NCBI GenBank assembly: GCA_903819595.1
Contig: CAIJED010000170.1
Span: 1 to 38,676, forward strand
DNA: 38,676 bases
Direction of reading: 5' to 3'
From: an uncultured Methanomicrobiales archaeon
GTDB lineage: Archaea > Halobacteriota > Methanomicrobia > Methanomicrobiales > Methanospirillaceae
The notes beneath the pieces are model-generated. The model saw only the letters and a program-made list of their open reading frames with translations. It ran no database searches and was not told the origin of the DNA. Below are positions 1 through 9,199 of this stretch, piece by piece. The stretch's first letter is position 1; every line of letters starts with the position of its first letter. The position numbers and the translations under genes are program-made.

Positions 1-120
1 GCTGGTGCCTTGGTGATGTTCGCGACGGCGCACTGCAGCTCTAGCGATTCGGCTGCTCCTGCAGGCACTGCTGGCACTGGAGGCGCGGCGGGGTCTGGCG
101 GTACGGCTGGTTCTGGAGGC
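1..120 (+). other. Probable foreign fragment: start of a Gly/Ala/Ser/Thr-rich lipoprotein (myxobacterial style) fused to the downstream archaeal sequence
   Basis: Frame 1 reads AGALVMFATAHCSSSDSAAPAGTAGTGGAAGSGGTAGSGGTASPPEPE: hydrophobic stretch, lipobox-like Cys, then a GTAGSGG spacer. Unlike any other protein in the window. Confidence 0.6.
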
Positions 121-121
121 A

Positions 122-1225
122 CGGCTTCTCCGCCTGAACCCGAACGTAATCTACAAGACCAGGGGAAACGCTGCGATCTGCCTTATGGTGAACGGACCGG
201 TGGACCGCGTGTTCGATATCGCCTGCGATATGGTCGGCTCACTAGCCCATATTTCCCATGAAAACACAAATCCAGGTGTTGTAGCGGTCGAGACCCGCCC
301 TCCACCGGATTTTTATTATAAGACGGTCAGGGATTTCTGTACCATAGAAGAAGCGATTGCCATCCTGGAGGCAACCGGAGCACGCTATAAAGGTTTTAAG
401 AATGGCAGGGGACTGATCGGGGCGACCGCCGCAGTCTGCAGCGTGCTCCCTGACAGGACATTTGAATACCTGGCATACAGGAAACCCGACGCCTTTGGTA
501 CACCGAGATCGGTTGACCGGCACAGCCTGTCTGATGCCGAGACGTCCACCTTCCCACATACCTGGGATACCTTCGATATCGAAAATAACTGCGTTGTCTG
601 TGTCCCGCACACACCTGACCCGGTCCTCTTCGGGGTCCGGGGAGAGAGCCCCTCGTGGGTTGCCCTCGCAAGGATGCAGGTTGATTCGGAACCTACGGAA
701 ATTGAACAGATCTTTGTCACAAACCAGGGCACCGATGCGCACCTCGTTGAGGGTGAGATCGGATCTCTTACGGAGGGTTTTTCCTACCGTGTGACCGGTA
801 CGGTATGCGCCTTTGCACAGAGTGGAATTGGGGGACATGTATTGATTGAGATCGGGGACGGGGACCAGAAAGTCCGCTGCATGGCATACGAGCCGACGAA
901 GGGGTTCCGGAACATTATCCGGGCATTATGGCCGGGGGACCGGGTGCTCGTCACCGGGAGCTATAAGGGTGGCAGTATAAACCTAGAGAAGATCTGTATT
1001 CTCACGTTGTCACCCGCCATGACTAAACGACCACCGGTCTGCCCCTCGTGTGGAGCCCGGATGACGAGTGCAGGTGCTCAGAAGGGCTACAAATGCAGGA
1101 AGTGCGGGGCCCGAACGAAAGACCCGCAGGTTACATTTCATGACAGGACCATTACACCCGGATGGTATGAAGTCCCGCCAATCGCCCGCAGACACCTGGC
1201 AAAACCCCTCTGCAGGGGTCCATGA
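122..1225 (+). CDS. tiaS: tRNA(Ile2) 2-agmatinylcytidine synthetase TiaS, N-terminus missing
   Basis: Same frame as ORF 185..1225, continuous upstream as RLLRLNPNVIYKTRGNAAICLMVNGPVDRVFD (TiaS-conserved RLNPNxxxKTRGN). C-terminal OB-like region and zinc ribbon CPSCGARM...CRKCGART. The N-terminal IDDTDS region is absent. Confidence 0.8.
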   Translation, partial: RLLRLNPNVIYKTRGNAAICLMVNGPVDRVFDIACDMVGSLAHISHENTNPGVVAVETRPPPDFYYKTVRDFCTIEEAIAILEATGARYKGFKNGRGLIGATAAVCSVLPDRTFEYLAYRKPDAFGTPRSVDRHSLSDAETSTFPHTWDTFDIENNCVVCVPHTPDPVLFGVRGESPSWVALARMQVDSEPTEIEQIFVTNQGTDAHLVEGEIGSLTEGFSYRVTGTVCAFAQSGIGGHVLIEIGDGDQKVRCMAYEPTKGFRNIIRALWPGDRVLVTGSYKGGSINLEKICILTLSPAMTKRPPVCPSCGARMTSAGAQKGYKCRKCGARTKDPQVTFHDRTITPGWYEVPPIARRHLAKPLCRGP

Positions 1226-1301
1226 CTCCTGACGCAGGCAATCTGCCGGGAAGGGTTATCCTTGGACGCGTCCAACAAGTGAAGAGAAGGTTTGGGAGCA
1301 C

Positions 1302-2237
1302 ATGAGTCACGAATGCCGCGTACCGGTCAGGCAAGTACACCTGAAAGCAGGAATGACGGTCGGAGAACTCGCCGAGCAGATGGGGCAGGCCGGGGCATAT
1401 AACGGCGGTGCGCTGTACCGTGCCATCAGCATTTATGAAAAGATGCTCCGTGACCCGGATGTGACAAAGTTTTTCGGCCTCGCCGGGGCCATGGTGCCTG
1501 CGGGCATGGGCGGGATCGTCAGTGACCTCATCGAAGCCGGGCATATCGACGTTCTCGTCTCGACCGGAGCAAACCTCACCCACGATATCATTGAGGCGAT
1601 CGGGTGCCGCCATTATCACGGTGACGCGGGATGTTCGGATATTGAGCTGAGACACGAGGAGATTAACCGTATCTACGACGTCTACCTGCCGAATGAGGCA
1701 TTTATCAGGTTCGAAGAGTTCATGCAGGGGACATATGCCGGGTTGCCCGAAGGGGAAACAGTTTCGATCAGCGAACTGCTCACCCATATCGGTTCACGGC
1801 TCAGTTCCGGAATCCTCGCGACCGCTGCAAAAAAGTCTGTCCCGGTATTCTGTCCTGCCATCCAGGACTCCATGATTGGGCTCCAGTACTGGTTATTCTC
1901 CCAGACCGGGCACGTCACCGTGGACGCGTTCAAGGATATGCCGATGTTGCTCGACCGCTGTTTCACGGCAAAGAAAGCCGGGGCGATGATTATCGGTGGT
2001 GGCGTACCGAAGAATTTTATCCTGCAGAGCATGCTGATGACAGAAAACGGTTTCTCGTACGCGGTGCAACTGACGGGAGACCGCCCGGACCTCGGCGGCC
2101 TGTCAGGTGCCACACTTGATGAAGCCCGTTCCTGGGGAAAGATCACCGAAGAGGCATCGGCTGTGACGGTCTATGGCGATGCAACGGTCCTCCTTCCCTT
2201 CATGATGGCTGCAGTACTGGAGAGACTGGAACAATGA
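1302..2237 (+). CDS. dys: Deoxyhypusine synthase
   Basis: FFGLAGAMVPAGMGGIVSDLIEAGHIDVLVSTGANLTHDIIEAIG and downstream motifs typical of DHS. Confidence 0.93.
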   Translation: MSHECRVPVRQVHLKAGMTVGELAEQMGQAGAYNGGALYRAISIYEKMLRDPDVTKFFGLAGAMVPAGMGGIVSDLIEAGHIDVLVSTGANLTHDIIEAIGCRHYHGDAGCSDIELRHEEINRIYDVYLPNEAFIRFEEFMQGTYAGLPEGETVSISELLTHIGSRLSSGILATAAKKSVPVFCPAIQDSMIGLQYWLFSQTGHVTVDAFKDMPMLLDRCFTAKKAGAMIIGGGVPKNFILQSMLMTENGFSYAVQLTGDRPDLGGLSGATLDEARSWGKITEEASAVTVYGDATVLLPFMMAAVLERLEQ

Positions 2238-2869
2238 CCACACTCATCCTCGCACTTGACGTAACAGACAAGGCGAGGGCAATAGCGATTGCTTCCCGGT
2301 GTGCACCCGATATTGACGCAATAAAAGTTGGTTACCCCCTCGTCCTGGCAGCAGGGCTCTCAATTGCCGATGAACTTGGTGACCTTGACCTGCCGCTGAT
2401 TGCAGATTTTAAGGTGGCCGACATTCCGAATACCAGCCGGCTTATCGCAGAAGAGGTATTTACGTCCGGTTATGACGCACTGATCTGCCAGGGTTTTACC
2501 GGCCGCGACTCGGTGACGGCCTGCGTCGGGGTGGCCAGGGAGTACGGGGGCGAGTGCTTCGTAGTCACCGAAATGAGCCATCCCGGGGCAACAGAATTCT
2601 TCCATGGGGGGACCGCAGAGAGGATTGCCATGCTCGCAAAAGAGTGTGATGCAGATGGCATTATTGCACCGGCAACGAGGCCTGACCGGGTTGCGTCCTT
2701 AAAGCAGCTGATCGGTGACCTTAAAATTTATTCTCCGGGGATAGGAGCACAGGGAGGTGATATTTTCACAATCTCAAAAATTGTTGACGGTATCATCATC
2801 GGACGTGCGATATATGATGCGGAAGATCCAAAGGAAGCTGCATTGCTGTTTGCTGGTATCCGCCAATGA
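2234..2869 (+). CDS. pyrF: Orotidine 5'-phosphate decarboxylase
   Basis: LALDVTDKARA...DFKVADIPNT...SPGIGAQGGD motifs; ATGA overlap with dys stop. Confidence 0.93.
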   Translation: MTTLILALDVTDKARAIAIASRCAPDIDAIKVGYPLVLAAGLSIADELGDLDLPLIADFKVADIPNTSRLIAEEVFTSGYDALICQGFTGRDSVTACVGVAREYGGECFVVTEMSHPGATEFFHGGTAERIAMLAKECDADGIIAPATRPDRVASLKQLIGDLKIYSPGIGAQGGDIFTISKIVDGIIIGRAIYDAEDPKEAALLFAGIRQ

Positions 2870-2975
2870 TGAGAAAGGAAGACTGATAAAAATGATGAAC
2901 CCTATGAGTCAACTGAGGCGGAAACTCATTCTGAACGGTCTAAAAGTTTAAAAGGATGGCATTCTATCTGATAGT

Positions 2976-3338
2976 ATGGAATGGACCGCGGACCAGCGAA
3001 AAATTGCAGAGAAATATACGCATCTTGAAGATATTCCGGGTACCGAACGGCGGTACAAGTGTCATACCTGTCACCTGATTGTCGATGAGACACCGTGCCC
3101 GAAATGCAATGAGGAACACCTCGAGATTATGTGTCCCCTCGACCACTGCCATTGCTCGCACGAGATCCTTTCAGGGATCGATTACTGCCCGCTCTGTCAT
3201 GCGGCCGTATGTCCCGAATGCGGCTCTCATGATGTGGTTCAGATCAGCCGGGTCACCGGGTACCTCCAGGACGTATCAGGGTGGAATGCGGGAAAACAGC
3301 AGGAATTAAAGGACAGGGTCCGCTATACCGTAGCGTAA
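2976..3338 (+). CDS. Stand-alone NrdD C-terminal-like protein (zinc-binding Cys pairs plus RVTGYL motif)
   Basis: CHTC, CPKC, CPLC, CPECG pairs followed by [30 protein letters not shown], resembling the C-terminus of anaerobic class III ribonucleotide reductase. Confidence 0.7.
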   Translation: MEWTADQRKIAEKYTHLEDIPGTERRYKCHTCHLIVDETPCPKCNEEHLEIMCPLDHCHCSHEILSGIDYCPLCHAAVCPECGSHDVVQISRVTGYLQDVSGWNAGKQQELKDRVRYTVA

Positions 3339-3355
3339 ACGAAGACCCGGTTTTC

Positions 3356-4243
3356 ATGAAATATTATATCAGGAACAATACTCTTTTTATCAGGGGTTCA
3401 TTTTCTGCCGCAAGTACCGGTCCCTGCGGTGGCCTGCATCCCGTTTCAACGCTGTTAATGCACAGCGCCGGAACATCAGAAACCACCCATCGGGACCCAT
3501 GCAGGGAATTAACCCACCAGGTCTGCAGGGAAGGTCTGCCGATGGATTTTTTCGGGGTCATTACCGGAAATGACATCAGGCATCTTTGCATTGTCCAGTA
3601 TGATTATATCACGGTCTTTATCCTGGCATCCCCGCAGAGTGACAACCAGGCAGATCAGACCAGTATTCTCGTGTATTCTGGTGAAGGACTGGCAGATCAT
3701 GCACTCCTGCAGATGATTGTGACCGTTACCGGTGCGAAAGAGCGAGCCCTGGTCAATGCCGGGGTGCCATTCACCGTAGAAACAAATGACCATGTCATTG
3801 TCGCATCTGAAGGACTACCCGGAAACAACGACGCAGGAATGCACATTGAAGCTGGAAAGCGGGTGTCAGGGAGCATCCTCTTTGGTCTCCCTCACGCACT
3901 CGGACAGGAAGATGACAAAAACAGAAACGGCCCGGCCTTTTATGTATATTCCAGACTCGGGGGAGGTCATTTTGTCAGGTGGTGTCCGGAGCAGTGTCCC
4001 TATTACCCATGCCATTTTTCCGGACAGCGATGTGATTACTGCTACTGCCCGTTCTACCCCTGCAAAGATGAGACCCTTGGCCAGTGGGTAACCGGGTCAA
4101 ACGGCGGGAGGGTTTGGAATTGCAGCCGGTGTACACTACTTCACACACCGGATAATGCAGATTATCTTTTGCAATACCCGGAAGCTCCGCTGGAAGAGTT
4201 GAAGAAACACGAACAAAGCAGGGTTAAAAAACAGGGTTTATAA
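3356..4243 (+). CDS. cbiZ: Adenosylcobinamide amidohydrolase (CbiZ) fused to a C-terminal Cys-rich small domain
   Basis: LLMHSAGTSETTHRDP...TSILVYSGEGLADHALLQMIVTVTGAKERAL matches the CbiZ family; C-terminal WCPEQCPYYPCHF...CDYCYCPFYPCKD...WNCSRCTLLH resembles PF04071. Start chosen at ATG 3356. Confidence 0.75.
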   Translation: MKYYIRNNTLFIRGSFSAASTGPCGGLHPVSTLLMHSAGTSETTHRDPCRELTHQVCREGLPMDFFGVITGNDIRHLCIVQYDYITVFILASPQSDNQADQTSILVYSGEGLADHALLQMIVTVTGAKERALVNAGVPFTVETNDHVIVASEGLPGNNDAGMHIEAGKRVSGSILFGLPHALGQEDDKNRNGPAFYVYSRLGGGHFVRWCPEQCPYYPCHFSGQRCDYCYCPFYPCKDETLGQWVTGSNGGRVWNCSRCTLLHTPDNADYLLQYPEAPLEELKKHEQSRVKKQGL

Positions 4244-4429
4244 TCAAATCCCAAGTGCTGCGATGAGTTCATCCAGTGGGACTCCATGGGCCTCGGCTGC
4301 TTCGCGGACCGTCTCCCCACGTGCAATCGCACATCCCACACATCCCATTCCAAACTTGAATAAAACCTCTGATGATTCTGGTTTGGCTTTTAAGAGATCA
4401 TAAATGGTGCTATCTGCTGTTACTGTCAT
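4244..4429 (-). CDS. DUF1858-domain protein (hybrid-cluster-associated redox disulfide type)
   Basis: 61 aa, STIYDLLKAKPESSEVLFKFGMGCVGCAIARGETVREAAEAHGVPLDELIAALG; CxxC in the DUF1858 position. Confidence 0.85.
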   Translation of the reverse strand: MTVTADSTIYDLLKAKPESSEVLFKFGMGCVGCAIARGETVREAAEAHGVPLDELIAALGI

Positions 4430-4573
4430 GGGGTACTATTCACTATACCGGTACTTAAACCTGTACTTGGTAGCCGGGTACCCTTCGTGCAGGTGGTCCC
4501 ATTCACTTTCACACCGTGCATCCCAACACCATTAATATGCCCTGCCGGGTGAACATGTAGCTGGAGATGTAAA

Positions 4574-5803
4574 ATGGATATTTCCCAGATTGTTGACAGA
4601 ATCTCCCAAAAAATTGAGGCAAAAGGACATGCGGCAGATAAATCAAAGATTGAACAAAAACTGCGCCGCCTTATTGAGGAGTTCGGAGTCCAGCCGGCCG
4701 ACGCCGAGAGGACTGTATTGTATGATATCGCACGTGATTTTGGCATCCAGCTCGGGAATGCCGCGGGTCCCGGTGATCAGAAACTGATCAACTCGGTCAG
4801 CACCGAGGAATGGGTCACGATAGAAGGGAAGATCGTTGCACTTGGCCATTCACCCTCGCCATCGATTGCCTATTCCGGAATCATCGCCGACGCTTCAGGA
4901 GCGATCCGGTTTGTCATCTGGTCAAAGGCATCGGTCCCGGTCATCAAAAAGGACGCGTGGTACCGTTTTGAGTCTGCGGTGGTTGATGAGTTCAAAGGAG
5001 CACTCAACTTAAAAGTCCACTCTGGGACGACCGTGAAGGAGCTTGAAATCGATGGTGTCTTAATCCCGGTCATCACCCCACTTGCCGAACTGACCGCAGG
5101 TGTGGCGAGTGTCCGTGTGAAGATGATACAGGAATGGGATGTCACCCATGACCGGATGCTCCAGTCAGGCCTGCTCGGGGATGAGACAGGCACGGTGAAA
5201 TTTGTCACATGGAAAGATGAGGGAATGGTGCGCCTGGAACCAGGCATGGTATATACCATATACTACGCACTGGTGGACGAGTTCAACGGGCGTCATTCTT
5301 TGAACCTGAATACGGCAAATATCCTCGCCGAAGAAGGAGATATCGCCGTTTCTTCCGGGGCCTCGACGTTCCAGGGGGCACTGGTCCATATTGCCCCGGG
5401 TTCCGGACTGATCAAGCGGTGCACGGTTGAAGGGTGTAACCGCGTGCTTTCCCGCCAGAATTACTGCCCGGTCCATGAAATGCAGCCGAAGTTTAATTAC
5501 GACCTCCGGATCAAGGGTTGGCTCGATGACGGCACTCATACCATCGACACACTGATGCAGCGTGAGGTCGTGGAATCGCTCACGGGTATGACACTGGAAG
5601 AATCCAGGGAGCTGGCAGAGAATAACCCGCTCGGAATGGACGAGGTGTTTTTACGCATGAGAGAGAAGATCCTCGGGCGCTACCTGCGGTGTGAGGGTAG
5701 AGAGATCGACCGGAGGCTGATTGTCAACTCCTGTGAACGTATTCACTTCGAGCCAACGATGCTGGCTGAATTGTTGAACCGCACGGGAGGCGAGGTTTCA
5801 TGA
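4574..5803 (+). CDS. Replication factor A (archaeal RPA, OB-fold ssDNA-binding protein)
   Basis: Multiple OB-fold segments and a zinc finger CTVEGCNRVLSRQNYCPVH; archaeal RPA N-terminus. Confidence 0.88.
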   Translation: MDISQIVDRISQKIEAKGHAADKSKIEQKLRRLIEEFGVQPADAERTVLYDIARDFGIQLGNAAGPGDQKLINSVSTEEWVTIEGKIVALGHSPSPSIAYSGIIADASGAIRFVIWSKASVPVIKKDAWYRFESAVVDEFKGALNLKVHSGTTVKELEIDGVLIPVITPLAELTAGVASVRVKMIQEWDVTHDRMLQSGLLGDETGTVKFVTWKDEGMVRLEPGMVYTIYYALVDEFNGRHSLNLNTANILAEEGDIAVSSGASTFQGALVHIAPGSGLIKRCTVEGCNRVLSRQNYCPVHEMQPKFNYDLRIKGWLDDGTHTIDTLMQREVVESLTGMTLEESRELAENNPLGMDEVFLRMREKILGRYLRCEGREIDRRLIVNSCERIHFEPTMLAELLNRTGGEVS

Positions 5804-6393
5804 GCACACCTGCCAACGGTGGATTCCCAAAGCGCGAGAACATGTTCGAGCGCGAACCGGCCCGCAGAGTGTTTGCCGGGGAGCTCCGTGAGATCAGGGA
5901 ACAGTTCCGCGACGGGACCGATGAAAAAAGCCCTTCATATGTCCTCCTGCCAACCGGGCAGCGGTGCAACAGGGTGTTCCTCGTCGGTTCAATGACAGAA
6001 AAAAAACGCCAGGGTGAACAGAACATGTTTTACCGGGGCAGAATTGCGGATCCAACCGGGACATTCTTTGTGGCTGCCGGGAGTTACCAGCCCGAGGCCA
6101 TGCAACAGATGGCCCGGATAGAACCACCGGCCTTCGTCGCAGTCGTCGGGAAACCTTCAATATACGAGACCCCGGATGGCACAATCCTGGTCTCAGTCAG
6201 GGCGGAGTCCGTTACGGTTGTCGATCGCGAGGTCAGAGACTGCTGGGTCCTTGAAACTGCAAAGGCCACGTTAGACCGCCTGGACACCCCTTCGTCCGGC
6301 CCGGACTCCGTGCGTGCGACTGAAAAATACCATCTTGATCCGGTGGCGTACCGGAAAATGGTGTATCATGCGCTGTCACAATTAAAATTCTGA
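5800..6393 (+). CDS. RPA-associated OB-fold protein (COG3390-like)
   Basis: REPARRVFAGELREIREQFRDG...FYRGRIADPTGTFFVAAGSYQPEA; start overlaps rpa stop. Confidence 0.8.
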   Translation: MSTPANGGFPKRENMFEREPARRVFAGELREIREQFRDGTDEKSPSYVLLPTGQRCNRVFLVGSMTEKKRQGEQNMFYRGRIADPTGTFFVAAGSYQPEAMQQMARIEPPAFVAVVGKPSIYETPDGTILVSVRAESVTVVDREVRDCWVLETAKATLDRLDTPSSGPDSVRATEKYHLDPVAYRKMVYHALSQLKF

Positions 6394-6476
6394 AAATATT
6401 ATCCTTTTTTCGCGGTTCATCGTCATCAGGGCGCCTCTTCTTACTCGAGAAATTCGAAACCATTGAGGCCAGATGG

Positions 6477-6530
6477 CACGGGTCCGATCCCGTGACGTGA
6501 CCCCGGGTTGGACCCGGGATAGCACGGACC
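6477..6530. other. Tandem inverted repeats in a convergent intergenic region
   Basis: CACGGG-TCCGAT-CCCGTG, then CCCGGGT-TGG-ACCCGGG, plus an outer GGGTCCG...CGGACCC pair. Confidence 0.5.
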
Positions 6531-6697
6531 CCACATTTTCTGATATCCCGCACGATGAAGATACCGCTCCATGTATTGGCCATTCAATGGCGAAGAGCTG
6601 ATGTGTGGCCCTGAGTTATTCGGAGGGTTATCATTTGTTTTCTGTTTCGGTTGTTCTGGAAATGATGTGCAGCCAATCCCTTTTCTGGCTCCCCTGT

Positions 6698-8290
6698 TTA
6701 AGAAGTCGAAATTTTGTAGAGGATCTTCGCCCCGGGCCGGAATACTTCCCCGCTCCTCCCGTTCAGGGTGACTTTCTTTGGGGTACCTTCAATTTCCCGG
6801 AGGATCCCCTGCTTCACGAGGTGCCTGATAAGGGCAGCAAGGTTTTTCCCGGTCCAGCCCCTGACTGTCCGATAGCTCTTCAGCTGGTCATGGCCACACT
6901 CCGAAATTTTTTTATTGGCCGCACCGGTCAGTACCCCGGCGATATAGATCGCGGTACAGGGATGTTCAAGGTCGATAATACCCTGCACGATAAGCTGGGC
7001 AACCGGGGTTACCTCAACTGCCTGCCGGACGGGACGTGGCCGGACTTTCCGGGGAGTGGGGGTCATTTCTTCGGGGATGTCGGGGAGGAGGAGTTTCGAC
7101 GGTTGACAGATATCACAACACCGTTCTGCCCTGCCCTGGTAGTCCTCTTCAAAGTACCGGAGCATAGCAGCCCTCCGGCAACCGGTAGTCTCACAATACC
7201 AGGCCATCTGGTTGAGTTTCTGCAATGCCTTTTTCCTAAGTTCGGATGTGGATGAGTCCTTGGTAATGAGGGCCGAAAGACGGGGACGGTCAGACTTCCG
7301 GTAGTAGAGGATACAGTCGGCAGGCTGCCCGTCTCTTCCTGCCCGTCCGCTCTCCTGGTAGTATGATTCGATGCATTTTGGCATCCCATAATGGATAACA
7401 AACCTCAGGTCCGGCCGATCGATACCCATCCCAAACGCAACTGTTGCACAGATCACCTTCGTTGTACCCTTGTTAAAGGCATTCTGGACACGGGTGCGGG
7501 TCGCATCGGAGAGTCCTGCATGGTATGCAGCAGCTGAAAAACCGTCATTCCGCAATTTTTTTGCGAGAGTTTCAGTTTCTTTCCTGGTGTGGCAGTAGAT
7601 AATCCCCGTCACATTCCTGCGTGACGAGATATCGTATGTAATATGCCGGTAAATGTCGGTGGTCACCCGCACCTCGTAAAACAGGTTCTGCCGGTTAAAA
7701 CTCCCCAGGTAGACCTTCGGGTTGACGAGGTGCAGCTGGTCGATGATATCCCTTCTCACCTCGGGCACGGCGGTGGCCGTTAAGGCAATGATCGGTACAC
7801 CTGGATATTTTTCCTTCAGAACGGACAGGTTCCGGTATTCAGGCCTGAACTGGTGGCCCCACGTGGAGATGCAATGGGCCTCGTCGATCGCAAAAAGGCT
7901 GATTTTTGCCTTCTGTATCAGTGCAAAAAATGACCTGGTCGATATCTTTTCGGGCGATACAAACAGTACCCTGATATCCCCGGCCATGATCGCCCTTGTG
8001 AGCTCCTTTGTCTCAGCATACGTCTGGCTGCTGTTGAGTGATGCGGCTGCGACACCTTTCTGCCGTAATGTGCCCACCTGTTCCTTCATCAGGGAGATCA
8101 GCGGCGAAACGACCACGGTCATGCCGTCAAGTAACACGGCCGGCAGTTGATAACAAAGTGATTTCCCGGCGCCTGTGGCGAACAGGCCCAGCACATCCCG
8201 CCTATCCAGGACGTCCCGGACGATCTCCTCCTGGAACGGGCGGAATGCCGGGTATCCAAGGTTATGGAGCGCCTGGGAAATGTCGTGCAT
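6698..8290 (-). CDS. recQ: ATP-dependent DNA helicase RecQ
   Basis: FRPFQEEIVRDVLDRRDVLGLFATGAGKSLCYQLPA, DEAHCISTWGHQFRPEY, QESGRAGRDGQPADCILYY, and a RecQ zinc-binding Cys set. Confidence 0.93.
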   Translation of the reverse strand: MHDISQALHNLGYPAFRPFQEEIVRDVLDRRDVLGLFATGAGKSLCYQLPAVLLDGMTVVVSPLISLMKEQVGTLRQKGVAAASLNSSQTYAETKELTRAIMAGDIRVLFVSPEKISTRSFFALIQKAKISLFAIDEAHCISTWGHQFRPEYRNLSVLKEKYPGVPIIALTATAVPEVRRDIIDQLHLVNPKVYLGSFNRQNLFYEVRVTTDIYRHITYDISSRRNVTGIIYCHTRKETETLAKKLRNDGFSAAAYHAGLSDATRTRVQNAFNKGTTKVICATVAFGMGIDRPDLRFVIHYGMPKCIESYYQESGRAGRDGQPADCILYYRKSDRPRLSALITKDSSTSELRKKALQKLNQMAWYCETTGCRRAAMLRYFEEDYQGRAERCCDICQPSKLLLPDIPEEMTPTPRKVRPRPVRQAVEVTPVAQLIVQGIIDLEHPCTAIYIAGVLTGAANKKISECGHDQLKSYRTVRGWTGKNLAALIRHLVKQGILREIEGTPKKVTLNGRSGEVFRPGAKILYKISTS

Positions 8291-8521
8291 GCTATACCGT
8301 TAGGCCTGTGTGCATTTGATCTTTTTGAATGCTACCCGGATTATCCGGTCGTGGCGGCAATCCCGGCGGGGTTAGTAACCCCCACAGGTACCCACTCGCC
8401 AGTACAGGCGAAAAAATATTACATGCATATGATGGAAACAGGTGCCTGGGTATTCATCACTATCATGAGGTGGATGGCCCGGTACATCAAGTTTCAACAA
8501 TAAACAGGGCACTTGAAGGTA

Positions 8522-9199
8522 TTAATGAGGGTTTTTTTGTTCATTCCACCGCTCCATCACTTCAGTACCTTCGATAAATTCAAGACCGTGCTTTTGTGCG
8601 TACCGTATTGCATCGGATTTTGTCAGTGCATTACCAGACTCGTCGTCAAGCATCTCGCAGATAGTGACCGCGGGGGTGATTCCGGCCATCTCTGCCATGG
8701 CGATCGAGAGCTCAGTCTGACCCTTCCGCTGGTCGAGCAGCCCTTCAGCCGCCCGCAGGAGGGCCATGTGCCCTGGGGTCCGGAAGACTTCATGGAAGTT
8801 CACACATCCACCATTCAGTGCATTTTTTACCTGTTCAGCAATTGCATTGACCGTCAGCGCCCGGTCACGGTCGGTGATACCGGTGAATGTGTTCCGGTGG
8901 TTCACCCAGAGCGAGAAGGAGGAGTGGTTCTTCCGGTCATACGGGATGTCCCCTTCACGTTCTGCCACGGCAACCGCCCTAAGCGCATCGCTTGCAAACG
9001 GCAGCCCGAGACGGATGGCAGCCACCGGATGGACCGCCGTGCATATCAGCCCGCCACCATCCTTTCGCATCTGGAAAATGTGGCGCGGTGTGACTACGTC
9101 GGAACGTATCGCAAAATCCGTTTCTCCTTCCCTGTCATCAAAATCATAGAGCAGGATAAATTTCCCGTCACGCAATGCGTCCAGGGCCTCATCGATCAC
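8522..9199 (-). CDS. ribB: 3,4-dihydroxy-2-butanone 4-phosphate synthase
   Basis: ALRDGKFILLYDFDDREGETDF...RTPGHMALLRAAEGLLDQRKGQTELSIAMAEMAG. Confidence 0.9.
   Translation of the reverse strand: MIDEALDALRDGKFILLYDFDDREGETDFAIRSDVVTPRHIFQMRKDGGGLICTAVHPVAAIRLGLPFASDALRAVAVAEREGDIPYDRKNHSSFSLWVNHRNTFTGITDRDRALTVNAIAEQVKNALNGGCVNFHEVFRTPGHMALLRAAEGLLDQRKGQTELSIAMAEMAGITPAVTICEMLDDESGNALTKSDAIRYAQKHGLEFIEGTEVMERWNEQKNPH

Noticed and set aside
242-838. 198-aa minus-strand ORF opposite TiaS
   Set aside because: Shadow ORF on the opposite strand of a well-supported gene.
2890-2936. Possible C/D box sRNA (aTGATGA ... CTGA ... CTGA) with ATGAGT/ACTCAT pairing upstream of the NrdD-like gene
   Set aside because: C and D-like boxes occur but no credible C' box and no identified guide target; could be chance.
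6605-7255. 216-aa plus-strand ORF
   Set aside because: Antisense to the C-terminal region of recQ; no recognisable protein features; shadow ORF.
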